Shown here: positions 1 through 8,147 of the stretch, one piece after another
How positions within the stretch are numbered: position 1 is the first letter of the stretch
Layout of the letters: the number at the start of each line of letters is the position of its first letter
Source of the DNA: Bacteroidales bacterium Bact_11
GTDB lineage: Bacteria > Bacteroidota > Bacteroidia > Bacteroidales > UBA932
Assembly: GCA_001603505.1 (NCBI GenBank)
Contig: LUZC01000060.1
Location: forward strand, 1-38,696
Direction of reading: 5' to 3'
Length of the DNA: 38,696 bases
The notes under the pieces: generated by a model
What the model was told of the DNA's origin: nothing
The model's input: the letters and a program-made list of their open reading frames with translations, nothing else
Database searches by the model: none
Made by a program: the position numbers and the translations under genes

Positions 1-1
1 G

Positions 2-388
2 CTCAAGGCGCTGGTCCTGGGCTTCGGACGATGGATGATTCCCACGGTGCCCTACAGCGAATGCTATTTCCTGGAGCGCGCCAAGCGGTTCCGCGAAGCG
101 GTGCAACTGCCGCTGCTCTACGTGGGCGGCCTGGTTTCCCGCCAGAAGATGGAAGAAGTGCTCGCTGCCGGATTTCAGGGCCTCCAGATGGCCCGCGCAC
201 TGGTGCGCGACACGGATTTCGTAAACAAGCTCAAGCGTGGCGAAATCGACCGCAGCGCCTGCGGTCATTCGAATTACTGCATCGGGCGGATGTACACGCT
301 CGAGATGAAATGCAACCGCTGCGTGGCCGACCTGCCCGACAGGCTGCGGCGCGAAGTGGACAAAGCGGAGGAGCGATGGTCGCGCTGA
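2..388 (+). CDS. NADH:flavin oxidoreductase (Old Yellow Enzyme family), C-terminal part
   Basis: Only the last 128 codons lie in the window; the gene runs off the left edge and is read in the frame starting at base 2. What remains is the end of a TIM barrel: a conserved LPLLYVGG strand followed by a GFQGLQMARALVRD segment matches the phosphate-binding end of OYE-type flavoenzymes. After this comes a cysteine-rich tail containing CGHSNYC, then CNRC, typical of the Bacteroidota branch of this family. Such enzymes reduce activated C=C bonds with NAD(P)H through FMN; the substrate cannot be told from the tail. The stop codon overlaps the next gene by 13 nt, and two short-chain dehydrogenases follow, so the group looks like a small oxidoreductase operon. 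The family call is firm; the specific activity is unknown. Confidence 0.85.
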   Translation, partial: LKALVLGFGRWMIPTVPYSECYFLERAKRFREAVQLPLLYVGGLVSRQKMEEVLAAGFQGLQMARALVRDTDFVNKLKRGEIDRSACGHSNYCIGRMYTLEMKCNRCVADLPDRLRREVDKAEERWSR

Positions 389-1143
389 TTACCGGCGGAA
401 GTTCCGGCATGGGCCTTGAGTATGCCCGGCAGCTGGCTGCGAAAGGCTTCGGCCTGATGCTGGTCAGCAACCGGGAGGAAGAACTTGCCGCTGCCGCGGA
501 AGAAATGCGCGCCGCCTATCCCGTGCTGGTGTGGACGCATTGGCAGGACCTGGCGAGAGAAGATGCCGCCGACCGTCTCTACGACTGGTGCGTGCAGGAG
601 CAGGGTATCCTGCCCGACGTGCTCGTCAACAACGCCGGGATGTTCTTCTTCAAGGAACTGGAGGTTTCCGACCTGGACCGCGTCCAGGCGATGCTGCATC
701 TCCACGTGACAACCGTCACCCGCGCCAGCATCCTCTTTGGTGAAGCAATGAAGCGGCGGGGAAGCGGTTACATCCTGAATATGTCGTCGATGGCCGCGCG
801 CCTTCCCGTGCCGGGCATCACCATCTATTCAGCCACCAAAGCCTATCTGAAGAGCTTCGGGCGGTCGCTTTCGTATGAATTGAAGCCTTTCGGCGTCGGT
901 GTGACGACCGTCTGTCCGGCCGCCATCGCCACGCCGCTCTACCGTCTGAGCGAGAAATGGCTGCGGTTCGGCGTACGCATCGGGGTGATCCGGACGCCGC
1001 GTTGGCTGGTGAAACGGGCGTTGCGGGCCATGTTCCACAAGCGGCGCGTCATCAGCCCTTCTTTCATGAATGTATATCTTCCTCCGCTGATCGGAATGTT
1101 GCCCGGTCCTGTCGTAGCATCACTTTGGAAACACCTGAAATAA
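376..1143 (+). CDS. short-chain dehydrogenase/reductase (SDR), first of two
   Basis: A 255-residue classical SDR. The Rossmann dinucleotide motif TGGSSGMG sits at residues 6-13, NNAG at about 85-88, the catalytic serine region NMSSMA at about 135-140, and the YSATK active site at 151-155. The start at 376 is chosen because it places the glycine motif at the usual distance from the N-terminus; an open frame runs further upstream but would lie inside the preceding gene. It overlaps the upstream oxidoreductase by 13 nt and is overlapped by the next SDR, so it is probably translationally coupled. The hydrophobic, basic C-terminal third resembles ketoacyl- or steroid-type SDRs that act on lipids. 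NAD(P)-dependent carbonyl/alcohol interconversion is the family reaction; the substrate is not determinable here. Confidence 0.9.
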   Translation: MVALITGGSSGMGLEYARQLAAKGFGLMLVSNREEELAAAAEEMRAAYPVLVWTHWQDLAREDAADRLYDWCVQEQGILPDVLVNNAGMFFFKELEVSDLDRVQAMLHLHVTTVTRASILFGEAMKRRGSGYILNMSSMAARLPVPGITIYSATKAYLKSFGRSLSYELKPFGVGVTTVCPAAIATPLYRLSEKWLRFGVRIGVIRTPRWLVKRALRAMFHKRRVISPSFMNVYLPPLIGMLPGPVVASLWKHLK

Positions 1144-1955
1144 ACGGACGAATCATTGTAACGGGTGCGACGGGAAGCATGGGCTCGGCAGCCGTCGAAT
1201 CGCTGGCCGCGAAGGGCCGGCCCGTGCTGATGGCCTGCCGTAACCGGGCAAAGGCCGAAGCGGTACGCCTGGAGATTCTTTCCCGCCATCCGCAGGCCGA
1301 CCTGGTGATAGGGGATCTTGACCTGTCGTCGATGGCGTCGGTCCGCCGCTTCGCCGAGGCTGTCGAACCGGGCTCCGTAACGGCCCTTTTCAACAACGCC
1401 GGCACCATTTCCAAAGGCTACAGAATCACCGAAGATGGATTCGAGAACACATTCTCCGTCAATTACTTCGGCCCCTGGCTGCTTACCACGCTGGTGCTGC
1501 CGAAACTCCCCGCCGACGCTCCTATCGTGAACATGGTTTCCCTGACTTGCCGATTCGTCGACATAGACGAAGCCGCCCTGATTCCATCGGAGAAAGATTT
1601 CAGTCAACTGGGTACCTATGCGCGCGCCAAACGGGCGCTGCTGTCGTTCTCCATGGAACTGGCCCGCCGCTGTCCGTCGCTCCGCGTGAACATGGCCGAT
1701 CCTGGCGTCGTGGCCTCCGACATGATCGATCTGGGACACTGGTACGACCCGCTGGCAGACGCGCTGTTCAAGCCCTTCTGCAAGAAACCTGAAAACGGCG
1801 TCAAGCCCGCCCTGCGCGCCCTTGAAGCCGCTGAAGGAAACCGCTACTTCGTGGGTAAGGGAAGTCACGCCATACCGTCCCGTTATCTCACGCCGGAACT
1901 TGACAGGCGTCTGTGGGATGCGACCGCGCAACATCTGTCCGTTTCGTACATCTAA
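1125..1955 (+). CDS. short-chain dehydrogenase/reductase, second of two (retinol dehydrogenase-like)
   Basis: An SDR with TGATGSMG near the N-terminus, NNAG at about residues 90-93 and the catalytic YARAK at about 165-169. The layout, with a DLDLSSMASVRRF segment after the second beta-alpha unit, is that of retinol dehydrogenase/WWOX-like SDRs. There is no ATG close to the Rossmann motif; the nearest ATG in frame (957) would add 56 extra residues lying over the preceding gene. The TTG at 1125 gives a normal 276-residue protein starting just before the first beta strand and overlapping the previous SDR by 19 nt, so I take it as the start, with moderate confidence. It forms one transcription unit with the upstream SDR. 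The reaction is NAD(P)-dependent oxidoreduction of an unknown, probably hydrophobic, substrate. Confidence 0.85.
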   Translation: METPEINGRIIVTGATGSMGSAAVESLAAKGRPVLMACRNRAKAEAVRLEILSRHPQADLVIGDLDLSSMASVRRFAEAVEPGSVTALFNNAGTISKGYRITEDGFENTFSVNYFGPWLLTTLVLPKLPADAPIVNMVSLTCRFVDIDEAALIPSEKDFSQLGTYARAKRALLSFSMELARRCPSLRVNMADPGVVASDMIDLGHWYDPLADALFKPFCKKPENGVKPALRALEAAEGNRYFVGKGSHAIPSRYLTPELDRRLWDATAQHLSVSYI

Positions 1956-1969
1956 CAGAAAAAGAGCAC

Positions 1970-2656
1970 ATGAAACGATCCATCCGTATACTCACACTGG
2001 CGGTTCTCTGCGGCCTGGCCGTCGGTTGCGAAGGTGCAGTCAATCCGGGCAAAAAGACGAACGAGGGGCTGAACACTCTGTATTTCATGCTCGACGGAGA
2101 GGTGATATCCAGCGGGGGAAGGGCGCCGAACTGGGTACGGAGCCTGTTCGGCATCTTCAACCCCAATCCTGATAAATCGGACACGCCGCCCCGAAGCGTT
2201 TTTGCCGGCTTCACCGAGGCGGGCGACGTGTTCTGGATCGACGCATCCCTGACACTCAACGAGTGGGATGCAACGCCCCTCTACATCCAGTTTCCGGCCC
2301 GAATGATGAAGCAGGGCGCGACCATCGACTATCCGCATCTGCAGGCAAAGATGCCTTATATCAGCGGCTATGAGCGGGATATGTCTTTCCCGCAGGGCTA
2401 TGCGTTCACACCGATCCGTCGCAGCGCGGATTTCCTTGACGGTTCGCTTCACATCCGTTCCTGGGATCCGGAGACGGGCATTCTTTCCGGCGAATTCAAG
2501 TTCAAGGTCAGGATGATTTCCGAAGGCATCGCTAACGATACCTTCCATGCATCCAGCAAGAACAACCAGCATCCCGACGAATATGAAGTGCGTCCGCGCA
2601 TGACCATGGAACTCGCGATAACGCGGGGCACGTTCGACGTCAGTTATGAGGAGTGA
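1970..2656 (+). CDS. lipoprotein of unknown function
   Basis: A 228-residue protein beginning with a basic n-region, a hydrophobic stretch and the lipobox LAVGC (Cys20), so it should be lipidated and exported. The mature part has no motif I recognise; it is rich in aromatic residues and alternates short strands, consistent with a mostly beta fold. The ATG at 1970 lies 14 nt after the second SDR and is the only start that leaves a proper signal peptide; the frame is open upstream but would bury the signal. Its co-orientation with the oxidoreductase genes suggests a shared transcript, though a link in function is not evident. It abuts pssA on the opposite strand with no spacer: its TGA ends at 2656 and pssA ends at 2657. 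Confidence 0.8.
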   Translation: MKRSIRILTLAVLCGLAVGCEGAVNPGKKTNEGLNTLYFMLDGEVISSGGRAPNWVRSLFGIFNPNPDKSDTPPRSVFAGFTEAGDVFWIDASLTLNEWDATPLYIQFPARMMKQGATIDYPHLQAKMPYISGYERDMSFPQGYAFTPIRRSADFLDGSLHIRSWDPETGILSGEFKFKVRMISEGIANDTFHASSKNNQHPDEYEVRPRMTMELAITRGTFDVSYEE

Positions 2657-3361
2657 TCATTGCCGTTTGACGGCGGCGATGTTGAGCACCAGATAATAGG
2701 TGAGGATCAGCACCAGGCAGAGGCTCACGGTCACGTACCAGGGGCCTTTTATTTCCCGGATCAGACAGGCCGCCACCAGCACGACGCTTCCCACGATGAA
2801 GGCCTTCAGCAGGCCTGTCATCTTCTTGAGCGAGAACATCGGGAACTCACACACCAGCAACAGGGAAAAGACCACCGTCAGAACCGGAATAAACCACACC
2901 GTGTGCATCAGGATGTGCAGAAATCCGTCGGTATAAAAGGAATAAACGCAGAGCGGAGTAAGGAGCAGCGCACAGCCGGAGGTGGCTAGGCCCAGGAAAC
3001 TCGTGGACTGGCGCGTGTCGAGATTGAACTTCGCCAGTCGAAGTGCGGAAGCAGCCGTAATCAGGAACGGGAACCAGCGCAGCAGCGGAATTTCAGGATG
3101 CGCGATGCTGTATAGGGAAAAAAGACTGACAGAAGGAGCCAGGCCGAAGCTGACCAGGTCGGCCAGCGAATCGAGCTCCTTGCCGATTTCGGAATAGGCT
3201 CCCAGCAGACGGGCAAAGAAACCGTCGGAAAAATCGAAGAGTTCGGAAATCAAAAGGCATAACAGCACGGCGGAAAAGTACCCCCGCACCGCAAAAACAA
3301 CCCCTGTGCAACCTGAAAGCAGGTTGCACAGGGTAAGGATGTTCGGAATGTGCTTCTTCAT
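2657..3361 (-). CDS. pssA: CDP-diacylglycerol--serine O-phosphatidyltransferase
   Basis: Makes phosphatidylserine from CDP-diacylglycerol and L-serine, the first step toward phosphatidylethanolamine, in the inner membrane. The 234-residue protein carries the complete CDP-alcohol phosphotransferase signature D-G-x2-A-R-x8-G-x3-D-x3-D at residues 46-68 (Asp46, Gly47, Ala50, Arg51, Gly60, Asp64, Asp68), followed by several hydrophobic membrane segments. Length fits bacterial type II PssA. The ATG overlaps the TGA of the upstream peptidase gene by one base (TGATG on the minus strand), implying translational coupling to the two cysteine peptidases. No own promoter box is visible, so expression probably depends on the promoter at 5753-5784. 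Confidence 0.93.
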   Translation of the reverse strand: MKKHIPNILTLCNLLSGCTGVVFAVRGYFSAVLLCLLISELFDFSDGFFARLLGAYSEIGKELDSLADLVSFGLAPSVSLFSLYSIAHPEIPLLRWFPFLITAASALRLAKFNLDTRQSTSFLGLATSGCALLLTPLCVYSFYTDGFLHILMHTVWFIPVLTVVFSLLLVCEFPMFSLKKMTGLLKAFIVGSVVLVAACLIREIKGPWYVTVSLCLVLILTYYLVLNIAAVKRQ

Positions 3362-4485
3362 CAGAGGCCCAGTTTCTTGCGGATGTCCTTGGGGATGGCG
3401 TCCTTGTGGACCATGATGCTGACCACGCGCATCTGCACGTACGCACGCGACATGAAGAGGTAACCCTTCATCTCAGGGTTACGTCCTTCGCCCCAGGAGT
3501 TCTTGGTCTTGTAGAAGAGGTTGCCGTTCTGGTCCTTGAACAGGCCCGTAAGGTGCATCAGGTGATCGTCGACCGTCTGGAAGTGCTCGAAGTCGACCTG
3601 GCGCACCTCCTGCGTGACCACGCGGTCGGGATACACTTTTTCCAGCTTCACGGCTTCAGAGAAATCCTTCGGTTCGGGACAGATGGCGATGCCACGGTTG
3701 TGCTGGAATTCGCCGGCCTTGAGGTCGCCGTCCCAGGCCACGGTATAACCGTTCTTCAGGGCGTTGTCGATGATGTCCATGAAGTCGTCGAGCGGTACGT
3801 TCCACAGGCGCGCATGGTCCCAGTTGTCGGGAATCTCGAGCGGCACCTGCTGGTAGAACGGATGGTGGCTGAAACTCGTGAGTTCGATGTAGTCGCTCAC
3901 GTCGTCGAGCCCGAGCATCTTGGCGAAACTCTTGGGAGTATACGTCTTTCCGTTGTACTCGAATGTCTCGGGAACTTCACCGAGATAGATGTCGAACAGG
4001 CTCTTCATGAGCTTGTTGTACTCCGGGCTCAGGTTCTTGAGTTCCACCGACACTTCCGCGATGGCCTTCAGGTAGGAGGACAGTTCACCGTGGTTATGCC
4101 TGTCGGAATCGTAGTTGATGCCGTTATAGGCGCTTTCCGGCACAATGCCATACTTGGCGATGGCATTGGTAGCCATGTGAGCGATGGAGCCGGGGTTGAT
4201 GTTGCCCTTGCCCTGGCGGAGGTAATTGTCGAAAATGCGGTCGTTGTAGTTATTGCGCACGACGAACATTTCGGAGAGGTCGTATTCGCCCTTGCCCTGA
4301 CGGAGCAGTTCGGCTTCCAGGAAGGATACCGTGGCGAAGCACCAGCAGGTGCCCGTGGAGGCCTGGTCCTTGACCGGCGTGACGGGGATGTCGCGCACAG
4401 GCGTGAACTGGTAGATGGTCTGCGTCTGTGCAAAGGCAGCGGTACAGAGGACCGCGGCTAATGTGATGGTGAGAAAGCGTCTCAT
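3361..4485 (-). CDS. secreted C1B (bleomycin hydrolase-type) cysteine peptidase, second of a tandem pair
   Basis: A 374-residue papain-fold peptidase. It has a Sec signal peptide (MRRFLTITLAAVLCTAAFAQ), then the catalytic cysteine motif QASTGTCWCF with Cys47 as the likely nucleophile, the histidine region VDDHLMHLTG and the asparagine motif TKNSWG near the C-terminus. Cys, His and Asn are all present, so it should be active. Bleomycin hydrolase relatives are usually cytosolic aminopeptidases; here a signal peptide places it in the periplasm or outside, as in other Bacteroidota. It ends with AIPKDIRKKLGL, nearly identical to the end of its neighbour, so the pair arose by duplication. It begins 3 nt after the neighbour's stop codon and its own stop overlaps pssA. 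Confidence 0.9.
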   Translation of the reverse strand: MRRFLTITLAAVLCTAAFAQTQTIYQFTPVRDIPVTPVKDQASTGTCWCFATVSFLEAELLRQGKGEYDLSEMFVVRNNYNDRIFDNYLRQGKGNINPGSIAHMATNAIAKYGIVPESAYNGINYDSDRHNHGELSSYLKAIAEVSVELKNLSPEYNKLMKSLFDIYLGEVPETFEYNGKTYTPKSFAKMLGLDDVSDYIELTSFSHHPFYQQVPLEIPDNWDHARLWNVPLDDFMDIIDNALKNGYTVAWDGDLKAGEFQHNRGIAICPEPKDFSEAVKLEKVYPDRVVTQEVRQVDFEHFQTVDDHLMHLTGLFKDQNGNLFYKTKNSWGEGRNPEMKGYLFMSRAYVQMRVVSIMVHKDAIPKDIRKKLGL

Positions 4486-4488
4486 GGC

Positions 4489-5715
4489 TTATTTGATGCC
4501 GAGTTTCTTCTTGATGTCTTTCGGAATGGCGTTCTTGTGGACCATGAAGTCCATGGTCTTGTATTTCACATACGCTTCGGATACGTACCAGAGGCCCTTG
4601 TACTTGCCGGTCTCGCCCCAGGAGTTCTTGACCATGTAGTATTTAGTGCCGTTCTGGTCCTTGGCGATGCCGTAGATCTGCATGCCGTGGTCGTCGGTCG
4701 TCGTCTTGTTGTCGTAGCCTTCCTGACGGAGTTCCGGGGTGATGGTCAGCTCGGGAACCGGCTTATTGAAGGTCGGACGCTGGCCCTGCGGAGCGGCACC
4801 GACCCAGCGGGCCTGGTCGCTGCCTGCCTGCTGCGCCTGTTTCTGGATGGCTTCCATGTCGGGCACGAGGCCGATGCCGTCGCGGGTGAAGCCCTGCTCG
4901 CTCACATCGGAAGCCCAGGCCACAGTGTAACCGTTCTCGACGGCGTAGTCGATAATGGCCATCATTTCGTCCATCGGCACATTGTAGGCCTGCTCCCAGC
5001 GCCAGTTATCTTCCACTTCCACAGGATGCTTCTCATAGTAGGAGAGGTGGGTCCAGGAAGTGAAATCCAGATAGTCGTCGAGGTTGACGTTCAGGCTCTC
5101 GAAATAGCTTTTCGGAGTATATTCCCTTCCCTTCCAGGTGAACTTCTCGGGAATGGGGCCGAGGTAAGCGTCAAGAATGCCCTGGAGACCCTTCTTCCAG
5201 GCGGTGGAGAGCTTGCGGTTGGGATTCTTCAGGATACCGTCCAGATAGCCTTTCAGCCCGGCTTCGAGTTCGCCGTGCATATGGCGGTCCGTACCGTAGT
5301 TCAGACCCGGCATGATGTCATTGGGGACGATACCGTAGTCGCGGAGCACGTAGATCAGGTCGCCGAACGAGCTGCCCTGGGCATAGTTGAGTTTGCCGTC
5401 CACACGAATGTATTTAACGGCCTTATCGGCATAAGCGTGGGAGACGACAAACATCTCGGAGAGATCGGGATAGTCTTCTTCCTTCAGCTTGTTGATGCGG
5501 ATGGCTTCGGATTCGATGAAGGAGAGGGAGGAGAAGCACCAGCAGGTACCGGAGCTGGCCTGGTTCTTCACGGAGGTGATGGGGTTCTCTTTCACGACGG
5601 TGAACTGGAAGCCTTCACCCTTGTCTTCGGGTTTCGGAGGCATGGGGCCCATGGGCGGTTGTGCAGCAGCGGCGATGCTGATCAACGCGACTGCGAAAAG
5701 AAGGATTTTCTTCAT
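4489..5715 (-). CDS. secreted C1B (bleomycin hydrolase-type) cysteine peptidase, first of a tandem pair
   Basis: A 408-residue paralog of the next gene downstream. The start at 5715 gives a signal peptide (MKKILLFAVALISIAAAAQ) followed by a short proline- and methionine-rich linker; the frame is open further upstream, but that stretch contains the promoter. Catalytic cysteine motif NQASSGTCWCF (Cys58), histidine region TTDDHGMQIYG and VKNSWGE asparagine motif are intact. It carries an insertion of roughly 35 residues, rich in Gln, Ala and Pro, just before the catalytic His that its paralog lacks, so substrate access may differ. The C-terminus AIPKDIKKKLGIK matches the paralog. First gene of a three-gene unit with the second peptidase and pssA, driven by the promoter at 5753-5784. 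Confidence 0.9.
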   Translation of the reverse strand: MKKILLFAVALISIAAAAQPPMGPMPPKPEDKGEGFQFTVVKENPITSVKNQASSGTCWCFSSLSFIESEAIRINKLKEEDYPDLSEMFVVSHAYADKAVKYIRVDGKLNYAQGSSFGDLIYVLRDYGIVPNDIMPGLNYGTDRHMHGELEAGLKGYLDGILKNPNRKLSTAWKKGLQGILDAYLGPIPEKFTWKGREYTPKSYFESLNVNLDDYLDFTSWTHLSYYEKHPVEVEDNWRWEQAYNVPMDEMMAIIDYAVENGYTVAWASDVSEQGFTRDGIGLVPDMEAIQKQAQQAGSDQARWVGAAPQGQRPTFNKPVPELTITPELRQEGYDNKTTTDDHGMQIYGIAKDQNGTKYYMVKNSWGETGKYKGLWYVSEAYVKYKTMDFMVHKNAIPKDIKKKLGIK

Positions 5716-5752
5716 ATTGGAATGGATGATTAGTTGATCTTTGTTTAATCCA

Positions 5753-5784
5753 CAAATATAAGAAATTGTCCCGACATATACAAG
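5753..5784 (-). promoter_or_regulatory. Bacteroidota-type promoter for the peptidase-pssA operon
   Basis: On the minus strand the -7 box TATATTTG (5760 down to 5753) matches TAnnTTTG, with CTTG at 5784-5781 as the -33 element and a 20-bp spacer. The box lies about 38 nt upstream of the peptidase ATG at 5715, leaving a short leader. Confidence 0.7.
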
Positions 5785-5866
5785 ACTGACAAAATGGCAT
5801 AAAACGGGCCTTGGTCGGTTATTTGTTTGATCAGTTACGGCCATAAAGCCAAAAATGAATTGAAAA

Positions 5867-5874
5867 AAAGGAGG
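5867..5874 (+). promoter_or_regulatory. strong Shine-Dalgarno sequence of clpB
   Basis: AAAGGAGG lies 8 nt before the ATG at 5883. Most genes in this window have no recognisable Shine-Dalgarno sequence, so this purine-rich site stands out. It supports the ATG at 5883 as the true start of the shortened ClpB and rules out translation beginning farther upstream. Confidence 0.75.
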
Positions 5875-5882
5875 AAAAATAT

Positions 5883-7931
5883 ATGAACAAAGAGAACCTT
5901 GAATTGCTTGGCAAATACGCCATCAATCTGAACGAACGGGCGCGAAGCGGCAAGCTCGACCCGGTGATCGGCCGTGACGACGAGATCCGCCGGGTACTGC
6001 AGATCCTTTCGCGGCGCACGAAGAACAACCCGATCCTCGTGGGCGAGCCGGGCGTCGGCAAGACCGCCATTTCCGAGGGCATTGCCCAGCGGATCGTCAA
6101 CGGGGACGTACCTGAAAACCTGAAAAGCAAGGAAATCTATTCTCTCGACATGGGCGCGCTGATCGCCGGCGCGAAGTATCAGGGCGAATTCGAGGAGCGT
6201 CTGAAAGGCGTGGTGAAAGCCGTCACGGAGAGCGAAGGACAGATCATCCTCTTCATCGATGAAATCCACACGCTGGTGGGCGCCGGGCGCTCGAGCGGCG
6301 CTATGGATGCGGCCAACATCCTGAAACCGGCCCTGGCGCGCGGCGAGCTGCGGGCCATCGGCTCCACCACGCTCGACGAATACCAGAAATACTTCGAGAC
6401 CGACAAGGCGCTGGAGCGCCGCTTCCAGATGGTGATGGTCGACGAGCCGTCGGTGGCAGAATCCATCTCCATCCTGCGTGGCTTGAAAGAGAAATACGAG
6501 AACCACCACAAGGTGCGCATCGAAGACGACGCGATTATCGCGGCAGTCGAGCTCTCGCACCGCTATATTACCAACCGGTTCCTGCCCGACAAGGCCATTG
6601 ACCTCGTGGACGAGGCGGCCTCGAAACTGCGGCTTGAAATGAACTCCGTGCCCGAGTGCATCGATGAACTCGACCGTCGGATCAAACAGCTGCAGATCGA
6701 GAAAGAAGCCGTGAAACGGGAAGGGGAGTCCCCGAAACTCCAGTCGATCAACGAGGAATTGGAGAAAGCCCGGGAGGAACGTGCCCGGCTTGGCAAGCAG
6801 TGGGACTGCGAAAAGGGCCTGCTGAAAGCCATCCAGGAAAACCGCCAGGCCATCGAGGACTACCGCATCGAAGCCGATGCGGCGGAACGTCGCGGCGACT
6901 ACGGTCGCGTGGCGGAACTCCGCTACGGCAAAATGGCGGATGCGCAGAAGCAGATCGAAGTCCTCGAGAAGCAGAAAGCCGAGAATCCCGACCCCATCAT
7001 GAATGAGGCCGTAACCGACGAGGACATCGCCGAGGTCGTGGCCAAGTGGACGGGCATCCCGGTCAACAAGATGCTGCAGAGCGAGCGCGAGAAGCTCCTC
7101 CATATCGAAGAGGTGCTGCACAAGCGTGTCATCGGGCAGAACGAGGCCATCGCGGCCGTGTCGAACGCCGTCCGGCGCAGCCGGGCCGGCCTGCAGAACG
7201 AGAAGCGGCCGATCGGCAGTTTCCTGTTCCTGGGCACCACGGGCGTTGGCAAGACCGAACTGGCCAAGGCCCTGGCCGAATACCTGTTCAACGACGAGAA
7301 CATGATGACGCGTATCGACATGAGCGAATACCAGGAGCGTCACACCGTGAGCCGCCTGGTGGGCGCGCCTCCGGGATATGTCGGTTACGATGAAGGCGGC
7401 CAGCTCACGGAGGCCGTGCGTCGGAAACCCTATTCGGTGATCCTGCTCGACGAGATCGAAAAAGCGCACCCCGACGTGTTCAACGTACTGCTTCAGGTGC
7501 TCGACGACGGTCGACTGACCGACAACAAGGGGCGTACGGTCGACTTCAAGAACACGATTCTCATCATGACTTCGAACCTGAAGCCTGAACTGGTGAAAGA
7601 GAGTTTCCGGCCGGAGTTCATCAACCGGATCGACGAGATTATCGTGTTCCACGAACTCACGCCGGCCGACATCCGGCAAATCGTGGAGCTGCAGATCGGC
7701 CAGTTAAAGGAAAAACTTGCGTCGATGGGCATTACGATCGGTTTTACCGAGGAGTTCATCGACTACCTGAGCGACAAGGGATACGACCCTGCCTATGGTG
7801 CTCGTCCCGTGAAGCGTGTGCTCCAGAAAGAGCTTATCGACGAGTTGGCGAAGAAGCTGCTCGACGGCTCGCTCACGCGTGACAAAGCCATCACCGCCAC
7901 GTTCAAGGACGGGCAGTTGGAGCTTTCCTGA
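5883..7931 (+). CDS. clpB: ClpB-type AAA+ disaggregase lacking the N-terminal domain
   Basis: ATP-driven protein disaggregase that threads aggregated proteins through a hexameric pore, normally with DnaK. The 682-residue protein has AAA+ domain 1 (Walker A GEPGVGKT 54-61, Walker B FIDE 124-127, pore loop KYQG 98-101), a complete coiled-coil middle domain at about 258-375 with the [16 protein letters not shown] motif, and AAA+ domain 2 (Walker A GTTGVGKT 451-458, pore loop GYVGYDEGG, Walker B LLDEIE). The middle domain marks it as ClpB rather than ClpA/ClpC. Usual ClpB is about 860 residues. Here the roughly 145-residue Clp_N domain is absent, and about 20 residues are missing between IMTSNL (561-566) and RPEF (576-579) relative to E. 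coli ClpB. Only 167 nt separate it from the divergent gene, so no N-domain remnant fits upstream. No clear TAnnTTTG box precedes it. Confidence 0.9.
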   Translation: MNKENLELLGKYAINLNERARSGKLDPVIGRDDEIRRVLQILSRRTKNNPILVGEPGVGKTAISEGIAQRIVNGDVPENLKSKEIYSLDMGALIAGAKYQGEFEERLKGVVKAVTESEGQIILFIDEIHTLVGAGRSSGAMDAANILKPALARGELRAIGSTTLDEYQKYFETDKALERRFQMVMVDEPSVAESISILRGLKEKYENHHKVRIEDDAIIAAVELSHRYITNRFLPDKAIDLVDEAASKLRLEMNSVPECIDELDRRIKQLQIEKEAVKREGESPKLQSINEELEKAREERARLGKQWDCEKGLLKAIQENRQAIEDYRIEADAAERRGDYGRVAELRYGKMADAQKQIEVLEKQKAENPDPIMNEAVTDEDIAEVVAKWTGIPVNKMLQSEREKLLHIEEVLHKRVIGQNEAIAAVSNAVRRSRAGLQNEKRPIGSFLFLGTTGVGKTELAKALAEYLFNDENMMTRIDMSEYQERHTVSRLVGAPPGYVGYDEGGQLTEAVRRKPYSVILLDEIEKAHPDVFNVLLQVLDDGRLTDNKGRTVDFKNTILIMTSNLKPELVKESFRPEFINRIDEIIVFHELTPADIRQIVELQIGQLKEKLASMGITIGFTEEFIDYLSDKGYDPAYGARPVKRVLQKELIDELAKKLLDGSLTRDKAITATFKDGQLELS

Positions 7932-7962
7932 CGCCGCCGTCCCCGGTTTCCGTCCTTTTGCG

Positions 7963-8069
7963 CTGCAACGGACGCAACTGACAGATAGTTATTTATGCAA
8001 ACTGCTCCCTCTCGTTTCGATGGGAAGCAGTTTTTATATTCTGCTGATTGTCAAGTGCGTCCGTTGCAG
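7963..8069. repeat. 107-bp imperfect palindrome, possible MITE-like element or large hairpin
   Basis: In the 216-nt gap after clpB, CTGCAACGGACGCA (7963-7976) is repeated as its exact reverse complement TGCGTCCGTTGCAG (8056-8069). The symmetry continues along the same diagonal to the centre at 8016: TGACA/TGTCA (7979-7983/8049-8053), TAT/ATA (7994-7996/8036-8038) and AAACTGCT/AGCAGTTT (7999-8006/8026-8033). By my count 37 of 53 opposing positions are Watson-Crick pairs and 3 more are G-U. Perfect ends with a decayed middle recall a small non-autonomous inverted-repeat element. I see no obvious target-site duplication and no second copy in the window. A purely transcriptional role as an extended terminator hairpin is the alternative. 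Confidence 0.6.
7999..8035 (+). terminator. intrinsic terminator after clpB
   Basis: AAACTGCTCCC (7999-8009) pairs with GGGAAGCAGTTT (8022-8033) around a short loop and runs into five T residues (8031-8035). It is the apex of the larger palindrome at 7963-8069 and probably ends the clpB transcript. Confidence 0.6.
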
Positions 8070-8091
8070 AATGGAATTAAGAATCGTTAGC

Positions 8092-8120
8092 TTGGATTTA
8101 AAATCGTTTTTGTATCTTCG
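8092..8120 (+). promoter_or_regulatory. promoter for the antiporter-mntP operon
   Basis: A -33 TTG at 8092-8094 and a -7 box TATCTTCG at 8113-8120, spaced by 18 bp, precede the ATG at 8148 by 27 nt. The box is the TAnnTTCG variant of the Bacteroidota consensus. Confidence 0.65.
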
Positions 8121-8147
8121 CGGAGAAATTGGAAAACGCATGGAACT

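Noticed and set aside
957-1124. ATG at 957 as start of the second SDR.
   Set aside because: It would add 56 residues with low-complexity, Arg/His/Ala-rich character lying over the preceding SDR; the Rossmann motif should be near the N-terminus.
5716-5882. Possible remnant of a ClpB N-terminal domain before the short clpB.
   Set aside because: The 167-nt gap is too short for the domain of about 145 residues, and it holds the divergent promoter and a clear Shine-Dalgarno.
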